A DNA stretch of 64,000 nucleotides from Pseudooceanicola lipolyticus (lineage in GTDB: Bacteria > Pseudomonadota > Alphaproteobacteria > Rhodobacterales > Rhodobacteraceae), in the NCBI RefSeq assembly GCF_002786325.1, contig NZ_PGTB01000009.1, positions 1-64,000 on the forward strand. The letters run 5' to 3'. The notes beneath the pieces were generated by a model. It ran no database searches and was not told where the DNA came from. It saw only the letters and a list, made by a program, of their open reading frames with translations. A program made the position numbers and the translations under genes. Positions 10,648 through 17,847 of the stretch are shown here, piece after piece (the first letter of the stretch is position 1; each line of letters starts with the position of its first letter).

Positions 10648-11627
10648 ACCGCCTGCTCCGTCAGCCAGAAGCCATCGCTCATCCGCTCGCGCCGCTGCGC
10701 CTCGTCCTCGGCGCTGGCATGGGCCTGGATCACCGCATCCAAAGCGTTGCGCCCGGCCCGCCAGATCAGGCGGAAGGACTGGCCGGCGCAGACGCGGAAG
10801 TCCAGCTTGCGACCATCGCAGAAATGCAGGTCCATGTTGTGGATCTGAAGGTTGATCGCATCGGTCAGCTTGTCCAGGTCGGGGCGATAGCCGCCCTCGA
10901 CAACGCAGATAAAGGTGCCGTTGCCGGCATAGGAAATCAGGAACTGATGCGGTTTCAGGCAGTCCGAAATCGCTTCGGAGGTGTCCGTGATCAAGCATTC
11001 AAAGCCGAATGGCGTGGAGTCCGCGTACAGCTCGTCGATCCGGCGGATGGTGAAGGCGAATACCGTTGACCCGAAAAGCGAGCCGCGCGAAAGCTCGGTG
11101 ATGTAGTTTTCGAAGGCGAAATAATCGATGACGCCGTCAACATCCAGAATCGTCACCGGCTCGTTCAGTGCCACTTTCGGCTGCGGTGTGTTCGCGGCCT
11201 CGCTGGCGCGCGACACGGCAAAGATCTTCTTGGCCATGCCGCCTTCGCTGGTCAGGCGGGCCTCGGCGTTCTTGATCCGGAAGCGCAGCTCGGTGATATC
11301 GAAGGGTTTGGTGACGTAATCGGTGGCCCCGGCGGAAAAGGCATTGTCAATATAAGCCTTGTCCGACATCGCCGTGATCATCAGGATCGGGCTGCGGGCA
11401 TAGGCCTGGGTCTGGCGCAGCAAACCGCAGAGTTCGATGCCGTCGGTTTCCGGCATCTGGATGTCCAGCAGGAAACAGTCATAGATGCCGGCCGCGGGAT
11501 CCGAGAGCCGCGCCAGGGCTTCCTTGGCCGATTCTGCTGTGTCGACCTCGTGTTGACCAAATGTTGCCAGGAGTTCTGTCAGCAACTCCAGGATGATCGG
11601 ATCGTCGTCGACCGCAAGTATTCTCAT
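10644..11627 (-). CDS. Response regulator with degenerate GGDEF-like output domain
   Basis: 327 residues. Residues 1-120 are a receiver: DDD at 7-9, phospho-acceptor Asp55 in LLDIQMPETDG, ITA, and KPF. The C-terminal part (about 160-320) has the length and spacing of a GGDEF domain, but in place of GGDEF there is YAGNGTF, so diguanylate cyclase activity is not expected. It may be a binding or docking output. It is the first gene of the pair with the Hpt protein. Confidence 0.75.
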   Translation of the reverse strand: MRILAVDDDPIILELLTELLATFGQHEVDTAESAKEALARLSDPAAGIYDCFLLDIQMPETDGIELCGLLRQTQAYARSPILMITAMSDKAYIDNAFSAGATDYVTKPFDITELRFRIKNAEARLTSEGGMAKKIFAVSRASEAANTPQPKVALNEPVTILDVDGVIDYFAFENYITELSRGSLFGSTVFAFTIRRIDELYADSTPFGFECLITDTSEAISDCLKPHQFLISYAGNGTFICVVEGGYRPDLDKLTDAINLQIHNMDLHFCDGRKLDFRVCAGQSFRLIWRAGRNALDAVIQAHASAEDEAQRRERMSDGFWLTEQAV

Positions 11628-11922
11628 TCCTTCGCCTCGCAGTATTTGGTGCGCCTGCCGAAACGCAGCGTCCTACGTCTCCCTTTTGGGGCGTCGCGAT
11701 ATTGTTAGTTGGATACTGGCGATCGAATGCGGCAGGATTGTGGCTTTAATCTTCCTCTTTAAGGAATCTGAAAGGAATTCAACGGCTCAAATGCCGTCAT
11801 TTGGAGCCCCCGCTGGCAGGCGATCCTACCGGTTCACCGAGTGGCTCGGGAACGCCGGAGCCGACTCCGCTGTAGGGCCTGGAATCGTGCACGGATATCC
11901 AGCAGATAAAATGGCTTGCCCG
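11628..11922. other. Intergenic region upstream of the receiver/Hpt pair
   Basis: 295 bases between the start of the receiver gene and the end of the VanZ-like gene. It should hold the promoter of the receiver/Hpt pair. No convincing coding sequence, RNA gene or repeat was seen. Confidence 0.5.
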
Positions 11923-12291
11923 TCAGGGTTTTGGCACGAATAGCGACAGGAGCAAACCGGCGCCCGCGCCGATGCAAATGCCCGCGGCATCGGCAAGGAA
12001 ATCATTCAGATCCGCTGTGCGTCCCACCATCGGTTGAATCAACTCGATCGCGGCGCCATAGCAGGCCGCCGCCGGGATGATCCAGAACAGCCTCCGGGGG
12101 GTGAAGATCGCCGTCGGCAGCACGATTGCGGCAAAGGCCAGAAGATGGATGGTTTTGTCGGTGCCTGCCGGCCCGTGCACCACCAATGTCGGCCACAGGG
12201 TGCCAAAGCCGACGGCAAGCACCACGCAGGCCGTCAATAGCATGGCAAGTGATTGCGCCCTTCGGGCAGCGGCGATGGCAACAGACGACAA
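11923..12291 (-). CDS. VanZ-like small membrane protein
   Basis: 122 residues with three to four hydrophobic helices. The pattern DKTIHLLAFA followed by AIELIQPMVGRTADLNDFLA is the VanZ-like signature (helix, acidic DxxDxxAN-type loop, helix). VanZ in enterococci gives low-level teicoplanin resistance; bacterial homologues are mostly uncharacterised inner-membrane proteins. The TTG start at 12291 has no clear ribosome site, and a start a few codons downstream is possible. Stands alone on the minus strand. Confidence 0.7.
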   Translation of the reverse strand: MSSVAIAAARRAQSLAMLLTACVVLAVGFGTLWPTLVVHGPAGTDKTIHLLAFAAIVLPTAIFTPRRLFWIIPAAACYGAAIELIQPMVGRTADLNDFLADAAGICIGAGAGLLLSLFVPKP

Positions 12292-12384
12292 ACCCGTTCC
12301 GCTCCGGTGTCATTAACGTTTTGGCCTTCGGGTCAATTAGAAACCCAGACTTCAATTGGGATATAGGGATCTCATCCGCCGAAG

Positions 12385-12705
12385 TCACCCATTGCCATCG
12401 GGCCGGTCGCTGGCGCGCATGTCCTTGCCCAGCGCATGCTGAATCCATAGGCGGAGATTGGCCATCATGCGGCCAAACCAATTCAATCTGACACGATCGG
12501 ATTTGGGAGTTTGCAGCGGCACGGCGTGGCGGTTGCCGAATAGGCGTCTCGCAATTGGCGGGAGCAAACAGAGCAGCAGAACGGTCAACATCCCGGTCCC
12601 GGCATAGACAGCCAAAGCGATCCATACCGAAAAGCCGCCCAGCAGGGTCAGCACGCCTGCGATCAGTCCCAACAGAGTCGCGGCAAGGATGAGTCCGACG
12701 ATCAT
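12385..12705 (-). CDS. Hypothetical membrane protein with two N-terminal helices
   Basis: 106 residues from ATG 12705. Two hydrophobic segments (about 2-24 and 28-50) are followed by a basic, soluble tail of about 55 residues. No family recognised. It precedes the VanZ-like gene in the same direction with a gap of about 90 bases, so the two may be cotranscribed. Coding potential is supported by the clean membrane-protein profile, but this is moderate evidence only. Confidence 0.5.
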   Translation of the reverse strand: MIVGLILAATLLGLIAGVLTLLGGFSVWIALAVYAGTGMLTVLLLCLLPPIARRLFGNRHAVPLQTPKSDRVRLNWFGRMMANLRLWIQHALGKDMRASDRPDGNG

Positions 12706-13085
12706 GCCGAATTCCTGCGCTGTGCGATTCCCCCGAAGCGTCAGGCGACAAGGCCGCGGAAATCGCCAATGGGTTGGTAATCTTTACCGGTCACCTTTTA
12801 ACTTAGTGTTAAGATAGTGCGCGTTGGGCGGGTTTCCTTGGCCTTGGGGTTTGCCGCCGCCGCGTTCGCAATAAAGTGATTGTCGCCTGTGATTCTTTTT
12901 ATTGTGGATGCCGCGCCGGGACATGACCCAAACGGGGGCATACATCGGATCAATCAGGGTCAGTTCCGGCCGGGTCTGATCCGTTCGAGTTATCTTTACG
13001 GCCTCTTCCGGCCCGGCTACTCAGGGACAAGGCCGGGTCAGGGTTGTCCGACCCGGCGCTGTTTACTCTGCGAGGAATTTGCCTG
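12706..13085. other. Intergenic region with a leader hairpin before the FAA-hydrolase gene
   Basis: 380 bases between divergent genes, presumably holding both promoters. At 13032-13057 an 8-bp perfect stem, GCCGGGTC and GACCCGGC with a 10-nt loop, lies 28 bases before the ATG at 13086 and would be in the 5-prime leader. No coding sequence here looks real. Confidence 0.45.
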
Positions 13086-13784
13086 ATGACCGATTTGCTG
13101 TTCGACCAGCCTCAACCGTTGACCCTGCCGGTATCGGGGGAAAGCGCCGAATACCCGGTGCGGCGGATCTTTTGCGTGGGGCGCAACTATGCCGCCCATG
13201 CCGCCGAGATGGGGTTCGAGGTCGATCGCGAGGCACCGTTCTATTTTACCAAGTCCGCCGCCAATGCGGTTCTGACCGGGGCCTCGCAACCCTATCCACC
13301 GGGCACCGCGAATTATCACCATGAAATGGAACTGGTTGTAGCCATCGGTGCCCCGGTGTTCCAGGCCACGAAAGAACAGGCGCTTGCGGCGATCTATGCC
13401 TATGGCTGCGGGCTGGACATGACCCGGCGCGACCTGCAAATCGCCTCGCGCAAGATTCAGCGGCCTTGGGACCTGGGCAAGGATGTCGAACAGGGCGCGG
13501 TGCTGGCGCCGCTGACCAAGGCGGCCGGCTTCGGCGAGATCGGGCCGCAGCGCATTTACCTTGAGGTGAATGGCGAGATTCGCCAGGACGCCACCCTGAG
13601 CGAGCTGATCTGGAAGTTGGACGAGATCGTGATGGACCTGTCGAAATTCTATCACCTGGAACCGGGCGACCTGATCATGACCGGGACGCCCGCCGGGGTG
13701 GGCCCGGTGGTTGCAGGCGATGTGATCACAGGGGGAATCGACGGGTTGGAGCCCATCCGGTTGAGCATCACGGCAGCGGAATAA
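13086..13784 (+). CDS. Fumarylacetoacetase-family hydrolase (fumarylpyruvate hydrolase-like)
   Basis: 232 residues, the length of single-domain FAH proteins. Conserved elements: FCVGRNYAAHAAEMG, the metal-site HHEMELVVAIG (His-x-Glu), DMTRRDLQ, KPxxWxxGK-like segment, and the C-terminal MTGTPAGVGPV. Such enzymes cleave C-C bonds of 2,4-dioxo acids, for example fumarylpyruvate in the gentisate pathway, using Mg2+ or Mn2+. Gentisate dioxygenase genes are not in the window, so the substrate is open. A GAGGA site precedes the ATG. It lies just before the aromatic-acid block but has a separate promoter. Confidence 0.85.
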   Translation: MTDLLFDQPQPLTLPVSGESAEYPVRRIFCVGRNYAAHAAEMGFEVDREAPFYFTKSAANAVLTGASQPYPPGTANYHHEMELVVAIGAPVFQATKEQALAAIYAYGCGLDMTRRDLQIASRKIQRPWDLGKDVEQGAVLAPLTKAAGFGEIGPQRIYLEVNGEIRQDATLSELIWKLDEIVMDLSKFYHLEPGDLIMTGTPAGVGPVVAGDVITGGIDGLEPIRLSITAAE

Positions 13785-13830
13785 AGCACGCCAAACCCCG
13801 CTGGTTGACCGCGCTGGATAGGGTCGAAAT

Positions 13831-13861
13831 TAACTAGTTATGCATCATAACTAAATTGACA
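13831..13861 (+). promoter_or_regulatory. Overlapping palindromes next to a -35-like box upstream of the TRAP operon
   Basis: TAACTAGTTA (13831-13840) is a perfect 10-bp palindrome and GTTATG-CAT-CATAAC (13837-13851) a perfect 6-bp inverted repeat; they overlap by four bases. They end five bases before TTGACA (13856-13861), a consensus -35 hexamer. A poor match at -10 weakens the promoter call. The size and symmetry suit a MarR-type operator, and a MarR gene ends this operon. Confidence 0.5.
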
Positions 13862-13908
13862 AATCGGCGCGCGCTGTGTTTCCTCGTGGATGGAGAAAGA
13901 CTTCGCTG

Positions 13909-13943
13909 TTGCACTATATTCACAAAAGGGCAGTATAGTGCAA
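13909..13943 (+). promoter_or_regulatory. TGCA-type inverted repeat upstream of the TRAP operon (candidate BoxR site)
   Basis: TTGCACTATA (13909-13918) and TATAGTGCAA (13934-13943) are perfect inverted repeats separated by 15 bases, 28 bases before the dctP ATG. The half-site recurs before the other transcription units of the benzoate block. Confidence 0.6.
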
Positions 13944-13970
13944 TAAGGGGTGGTCACAGGGAGGAGACAC

Positions 13971-15029
13971 ATGACCAATCGCAGAACGCTTCTGAGCGTT
14001 GTCACTGGCGCGGCCGTTGCCGCGTTGGTGGCGGGGCTTTCCGGAACCGCGGCGACAGCGCAGGAGGTGACGCTGAAGCTGCACCAGTTCCTGCCGCCGC
14101 AGGCCAACGTGCCGAAACTGGTGCTGGATGTCTGGGCCGACAATGTCGAAGAGGATTCCGGCGGCCGCATCAAGATCGATCGCTATCCGTCGATGCAGCT
14201 GGGCGGCAAGCCGCCCGAGCTGATGGACCAGGCGATCGATGGCGTCGCCGATATTGTCTGGACGGTGGTGGGGTATACCCCGGGCCGTTACCTCAGCACC
14301 GAGGTCTTCGAACTACCCTTCATGATGACCAATGCCCGCGCGGTCAGCCACGCGTATTGGGAGATGTTCGAAGAGCATATGAAGGATGACGAGTTCAAGG
14401 ACGTGCACATCCTGGGTACCTGGGTGCACGGGCCGGGCATGTTCCACACCAAGGATCCGGTCGAGCGCCCCGAGGATCTGCAAGGTATGAAGATCCGCGG
14501 CGGTTCGCGCTCGGTCAATGCCTTGCTGACCGAACTGGGCGCGACGCCGGTCGGCATGCCGGTGCCCGCGGTGACCGAGGGCCTGTCCAAGGGGGTGATC
14601 GACGGCACCACCATTCCGTGGGAGGTGACCCCGGCGCTGAAAGTGCCGGAACTGGTTGCAAACCACACCGAATTCGAAGGGCACGCGCTGTATGTGCTGA
14701 CCTTCGTGCTGGCGATGAACAAGGCCAAATATGAAAGCCTGCCCGACGATCTGAAGGCGGTGATCGATGAAAATTCCGGCCTGGAATTCTCGGTCTTTGC
14801 CGGCGGCACCCAGGCCGATGCCGATGGCCCGGCGCGCGAGATCGCCCTCGATCTGGGCAATAACATCATTACCATTCCGGCCGATCAGACCGAAGAATGG
14901 CGCAAGCGTGCTCAGCCGGTCTATGACGCCTGGCTGGAAGAAATGGCCGCCAAGGGCAAGGATGGCCAGGCGCTGCTCGATCAGGCGCGGATGCTGATCG
15001 AGAAATACACGCCGATGTATACCAACTAG
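13971..15029 (+). CDS. dctP: TRAP transporter substrate-binding protein (aromatic-acid block)
   Basis: 352 residues. A signal peptide of about 31 residues ends at ATAQ, followed by the mature start EVTLKLHQFLPP. The DctP fold is recognisable from LQGMKIRGGSRSVNALLTELGATPVGMP and the conserved Arg of that segment, which in DctP proteins binds a substrate carboxylate. As a periplasmic protein it would hand the substrate to the DctQM proteins encoded next. Its place ahead of benzoate-CoA ligase and the box genes suggests benzoate or a related aromatic acid as ligand; this is inference. GGAGGAG lies 6-12 bases before the ATG. Confidence 0.9.
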   Translation: MTNRRTLLSVVTGAAVAALVAGLSGTAATAQEVTLKLHQFLPPQANVPKLVLDVWADNVEEDSGGRIKIDRYPSMQLGGKPPELMDQAIDGVADIVWTVVGYTPGRYLSTEVFELPFMMTNARAVSHAYWEMFEEHMKDDEFKDVHILGTWVHGPGMFHTKDPVERPEDLQGMKIRGGSRSVNALLTELGATPVGMPVPAVTEGLSKGVIDGTTIPWEVTPALKVPELVANHTEFEGHALYVLTFVLAMNKAKYESLPDDLKAVIDENSGLEFSVFAGGTQADADGPAREIALDLGNNIITIPADQTEEWRKRAQPVYDAWLEEMAAKGKDGQALLDQARMLIEKYTPMYTN

Positions 15030-15046
15030 GACGACCAGCCTCGTCT

Positions 15047-15070
15047 GGCCGCGGCGGAAACGCCGCGGCC
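15047..15070 (+). promoter_or_regulatory. Stem-loop between dctP and dctQ
   Basis: GGCCGCGGCG-GAAA-CGCCGCGGCC: a perfect 10-bp stem with a GAAA tetraloop, 18 bases after the dctP stop and 30 bases before dctQ. No T-tract follows. Such hairpins typically protect the upstream mRNA end and give more binding protein than membrane subunits. Confidence 0.65.
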
Positions 15071-15100
15071 CTCTGTCCACCCGGCAACCGGGGAACCCTC

Positions 15101-15685
15101 ATGAAATCAATGATGTTGGGCCTGTCGCGCTTTATGTCCGTCCTGGGCGGGCTGGTGCTGAGTTTTCTGATCCTGCTGACCTGCACGTCGATCGCCGGGC
15201 GTCTGCTGAACGGGTTTTTCCACGGCGATTTCATGACCGCCATTGCGCCCGGCCTGTCAGACTGGATGCTCAATTTGGGGGTCGGCCCGGTCACCGGCGA
15301 TTTTGAACTGGTCGAGGCCGGCGTCGCCTTTGCCATCTTCGCCTTCATCCCGCTATGCCAGATGACCGCCGGCCATGCCTCGGTCGATATCTTCGTCAGT
15401 TTCATGCCCGAGCGCCTGGTCGGCTTTCTGCGCATGGTGACCGAGGTGGTGTTCGGCCTGGTGCTGGTGGTGATCGCGGTGCAGCTGTGCAGCGGCATGC
15501 TGGACAAGATCGACAATCGCGAAACCAGCTTTCTTCTGGCCTATCCGGTCTGGTGGGCCTACGCGCTCAGCCTGTTTGGCGCCGTCGCCGCTGCAATCGT
15601 CGGCGTCTATATGGGCGCGGTGCGCGTCTATGAATTCTTCACCCACACCACCATCATCCCCGAAGGCACGGAGGCAGGGCATTGA
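15101..15685 (+). CDS. dctQ: TRAP transporter small membrane subunit
   Basis: 194 residues with four membrane helices, as in DctQ. Family features are the N-terminal helix LVLSFLILLTCTSIAGRLL, the central EAGVAFAIFAFIPLCQMTAGHASVDIF loop pattern (given here only in part) and the terminal helix. DctQ is the small integral subunit that pairs with DctM. The stop overlaps the TTG start of dctM. Confidence 0.88.
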   Translation: MKSMMLGLSRFMSVLGGLVLSFLILLTCTSIAGRLLNGFFHGDFMTAIAPGLSDWMLNLGVGPVTGDFELVEAGVAFAIFAFIPLCQMTAGHASVDIFVSFMPERLVGFLRMVTEVVFGLVLVVIAVQLCSGMLDKIDNRETSFLLAYPVWWAYALSLFGAVAAAIVGVYMGAVRVYEFFTHTTIIPEGTEAGH

Positions 15686-17172
15686 CCGACCTGCAAATTG
15701 GCATTTACTCGTTTCCCGCCCTGCTGCTGCTGATCTTTTTCAGGGTGCCCATCGGGTTGGCGATGTTCGTGGTGGCCTTTGTCGGCCTGTCGCTGCTGGA
15801 AGGCGTTAGCTTTCCGCTGCTGCGCCTGAAGAACGAGGTGTTTTCCACCTTTGCCAATTATTCGCTGTCCATCGTGCCGATGTTCCTGCTGATGGGGCAT
15901 TTCGCGACGCTGGGCGGCATGTCGACCGCGCTGTTCCGGGCGGCGGAAAGTTTCCTGGGCCACCGCCGCGGCGGGGTCGGCATGGCGGCCATTGGGGCCT
16001 GTGCCGGGTTCGGCGCGATCTGCGGCAGTTCGCTGGCCACCGCGGCCACCATGGGCCGCGTCGCCCTGCCTGAGCTGAAGCGCTATGGCTATGCTGGCGG
16101 ATTTTCCACTGCGACACTGGCCGCCGGTGGGACGCTCGGCATTCTTATCCCGCCCTCGGTGGTGCTGGTGATCTATGCCATCCTGACCGAACAGAACATC
16201 GCCAAGCTGTTCCTGGCTGCCTTCATTCCGGGGATCCTGGCGGCGCTGGGCTATGTGCTTGCGATCTCGCTGTATGTGCGGCTGTTTCCGGACAGTGCCG
16301 GCACCCGCCCGCCGGTGCCTTGGCGCGAACGCTTGGCCGCGCTGGTCGACGTCTGGCCGGTGCTGCTGGTCTTCGGGCTGGTGGTCGGCGGTATCTATCT
16401 GGGCTGGTTCTCGCCCACCGAAGGCGCGGCGGTGGGGGCGGCGGGCACCGGTCTGATCGCGCTGGTGAATGGCGGGCTGAACCGCGCCACCCTGATCGAA
16501 AGCTTTATCGTCACCGGCCGGTCGACGGCGATGATTTTCTTCATCGTGTTGGGGGCGGCGTTTTACAACGGCTTCCTTGCGCTGACCAAGCTGCCCGATG
16601 AAATGGTCAGTTTCGTGGTGTCGCAGGGCTTTGCCCCTTTGACGGTGCTGGTGGTCTTCCTGGTGTTCTACCTGGTGTTCGGCTGCGTCATGGACAGCCT
16701 GTCGATGATCCTGCTGACCATTCCGGTGTTCTGGCCGGTGATCCAGGCGCTGGATTTCAACCTGCTGTCGATGGAGGCGTTCCAGGCCCATCGCGCCGCC
16801 GAGGCGCTGGCCGAAGGGGTGGAGATCGCGCAGCCGATGCTGCAATCGATCCAGGAGGCGCTGGCGCAGGGCGTGTTGCTGACCAAAGAGCAGATCGATG
16901 CGTTGGGCATCCGCGTCAGCGAACGCCTGCTGGACCGGATCAACATGGAATACACCGCGATCTGGTTCGGCATCCTGGTGCTGATCGTGGTCGAGGTGGG
17001 CCTGATCACGCCGCCGGTGGGCATGAACCTGTTCATCATCAACTCGATGGACCGGGAAACGCCGATGCTGGAAACCTACAAGGCGGTCGGGTTCTTCGTT
17101 GCCTCCGACATCCTGCGGGTGATCCTGCTGGTGGCGGTGCCGGCGATCACGCTGTTCCTCTTGCCGATGTGA
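15682..17172 (+). CDS. dctM: TRAP transporter large membrane subunit with an internal insertion
   Basis: 496 residues, longer than the usual 425-440 for DctM. The TTG start at 15682 overlaps the dctQ stop. Many hydrophobic helices and the motifs GTLGILIPPSVVLVIYAILTE (partial) and EVGLITPPVGMNLF identify the sodium-driven TRAP permease. Between residues about 361 and 422, just before the last conserved helix pair, there is a mainly hydrophilic, Ala/Glu/Gln-rich helical insertion absent from ordinary DctM. The gene is in frame, so this is not a frameshift artefact. Confidence 0.9.
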   Translation: MTDLQIGIYSFPALLLLIFFRVPIGLAMFVVAFVGLSLLEGVSFPLLRLKNEVFSTFANYSLSIVPMFLLMGHFATLGGMSTALFRAAESFLGHRRGGVGMAAIGACAGFGAICGSSLATAATMGRVALPELKRYGYAGGFSTATLAAGGTLGILIPPSVVLVIYAILTEQNIAKLFLAAFIPGILAALGYVLAISLYVRLFPDSAGTRPPVPWRERLAALVDVWPVLLVFGLVVGGIYLGWFSPTEGAAVGAAGTGLIALVNGGLNRATLIESFIVTGRSTAMIFFIVLGAAFYNGFLALTKLPDEMVSFVVSQGFAPLTVLVVFLVFYLVFGCVMDSLSMILLTIPVFWPVIQALDFNLLSMEAFQAHRAAEALAEGVEIAQPMLQSIQEALAQGVLLTKEQIDALGIRVSERLLDRINMEYTAIWFGILVLIVVEVGLITPPVGMNLFIINSMDRETPMLETYKAVGFFVASDILRVILLVAVPAITLFLLPM

Positions 17173-17178
17173 CGCGGG

Positions 17179-17703
17179 ATGGCAGGCGGACCGGCAAAAA
17201 GGAGGAAGCCAAAAGGGTCGCAACGTGACATCAGCGACGCCACGCTGCGCCGCTTTTCCGGCTATAACATGAAGCGCGCCTTCAACACGGTGCAGACCGA
17301 TGTGAATCGCGTGTTGGCGCCGTTCGGGTTGCGGATGGTGACCTTTTCGGCGCTGGTGATCATTGTCGACAATCCCGGCCTGCGGCAGTCGCAACTGGCC
17401 GATGCATTGTCGGTCGAACGGCCCAACCTGGTGTTGATCGTCGACGATTTGGAGCGGCGCGGCCTGATCAGCCGTAACCCGTCGCCAAAGGACCGGCGCG
17501 CTTATGCGCTGAATCCCACCGACGATGGCGCCAAGCTATACCGTGCGGCGGTTGCCGCGGTCGGTGACCACGACGCGTGGATCACCCGGCATCTGAGCCA
17601 CGCAGAGCGCGCGGCGCTGATCCCGGTTTTGCAGCGGATCGAAGCCGCCGACCGCGCCGAGGTGCCAGAGGAGAAGGCGAGCGGCCGGCCGCAGACCTCC
17701 TGA
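17179..17703 (+). CDS. MarR-family transcriptional regulator
   Basis: 174 residues. After a basic N-terminal tail comes the winged-helix core: helix LRQSQLADALSVERPNLVLI, wing DLERRGLISRNPSPKDRRAYAL, the standard MarR DxRxxxxxLT-like signature. It starts six bases after the dctM stop, so it is the last gene of the TRAP operon and may autoregulate it through the palindromes at 13831-13851. MarR proteins in aromatic catabolism often respond to CoA thioesters or the free acid; the ligand here is unknown. Confidence 0.88.
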   Translation: MAGGPAKRRKPKGSQRDISDATLRRFSGYNMKRAFNTVQTDVNRVLAPFGLRMVTFSALVIIVDNPGLRQSQLADALSVERPNLVLIVDDLERRGLISRNPSPKDRRAYALNPTDDGAKLYRAAVAAVGDHDAWITRHLSHAERAALIPVLQRIEAADRAEVPEEKASGRPQTS

Positions 17704-17743
17704 ACCTGCCGGGCGCGCGTCACGGCGCGGGTAAAATTTAGAT

Positions 17744-17780
17744 ATGCAGTATATTGCCACAAATTGGCATTATGTTGCAT
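17744..17780 (+). promoter_or_regulatory. TGCA-type inverted repeat upstream of benzoate-CoA ligase (candidate BoxR site)
   Basis: ATGCAGTATATTGCCA (17744-17759) pairs imperfectly with TTGGCATTATGTTGCAT (17764-17780), 13 of 17 positions matching across a 4-nt spacer. It lies about 68 bases before the ligase ATG and shares the TGCA...TAT half-site with the other sites of the block. Confidence 0.5.
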
Positions 17781-17847
17781 AGTCGCACCCAGAGGAGATG
17801 ATTCCGCGCAAGACCGGCCATGGCCGGGCCAGCAGGGAGGGGATGGA

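Noticed and set aside
12880-13086. Small open frame before the FAA-hydrolase gene
   Set aside because: No ribosome site, composition of non-coding DNA, and it includes the leader hairpin of the real gene.
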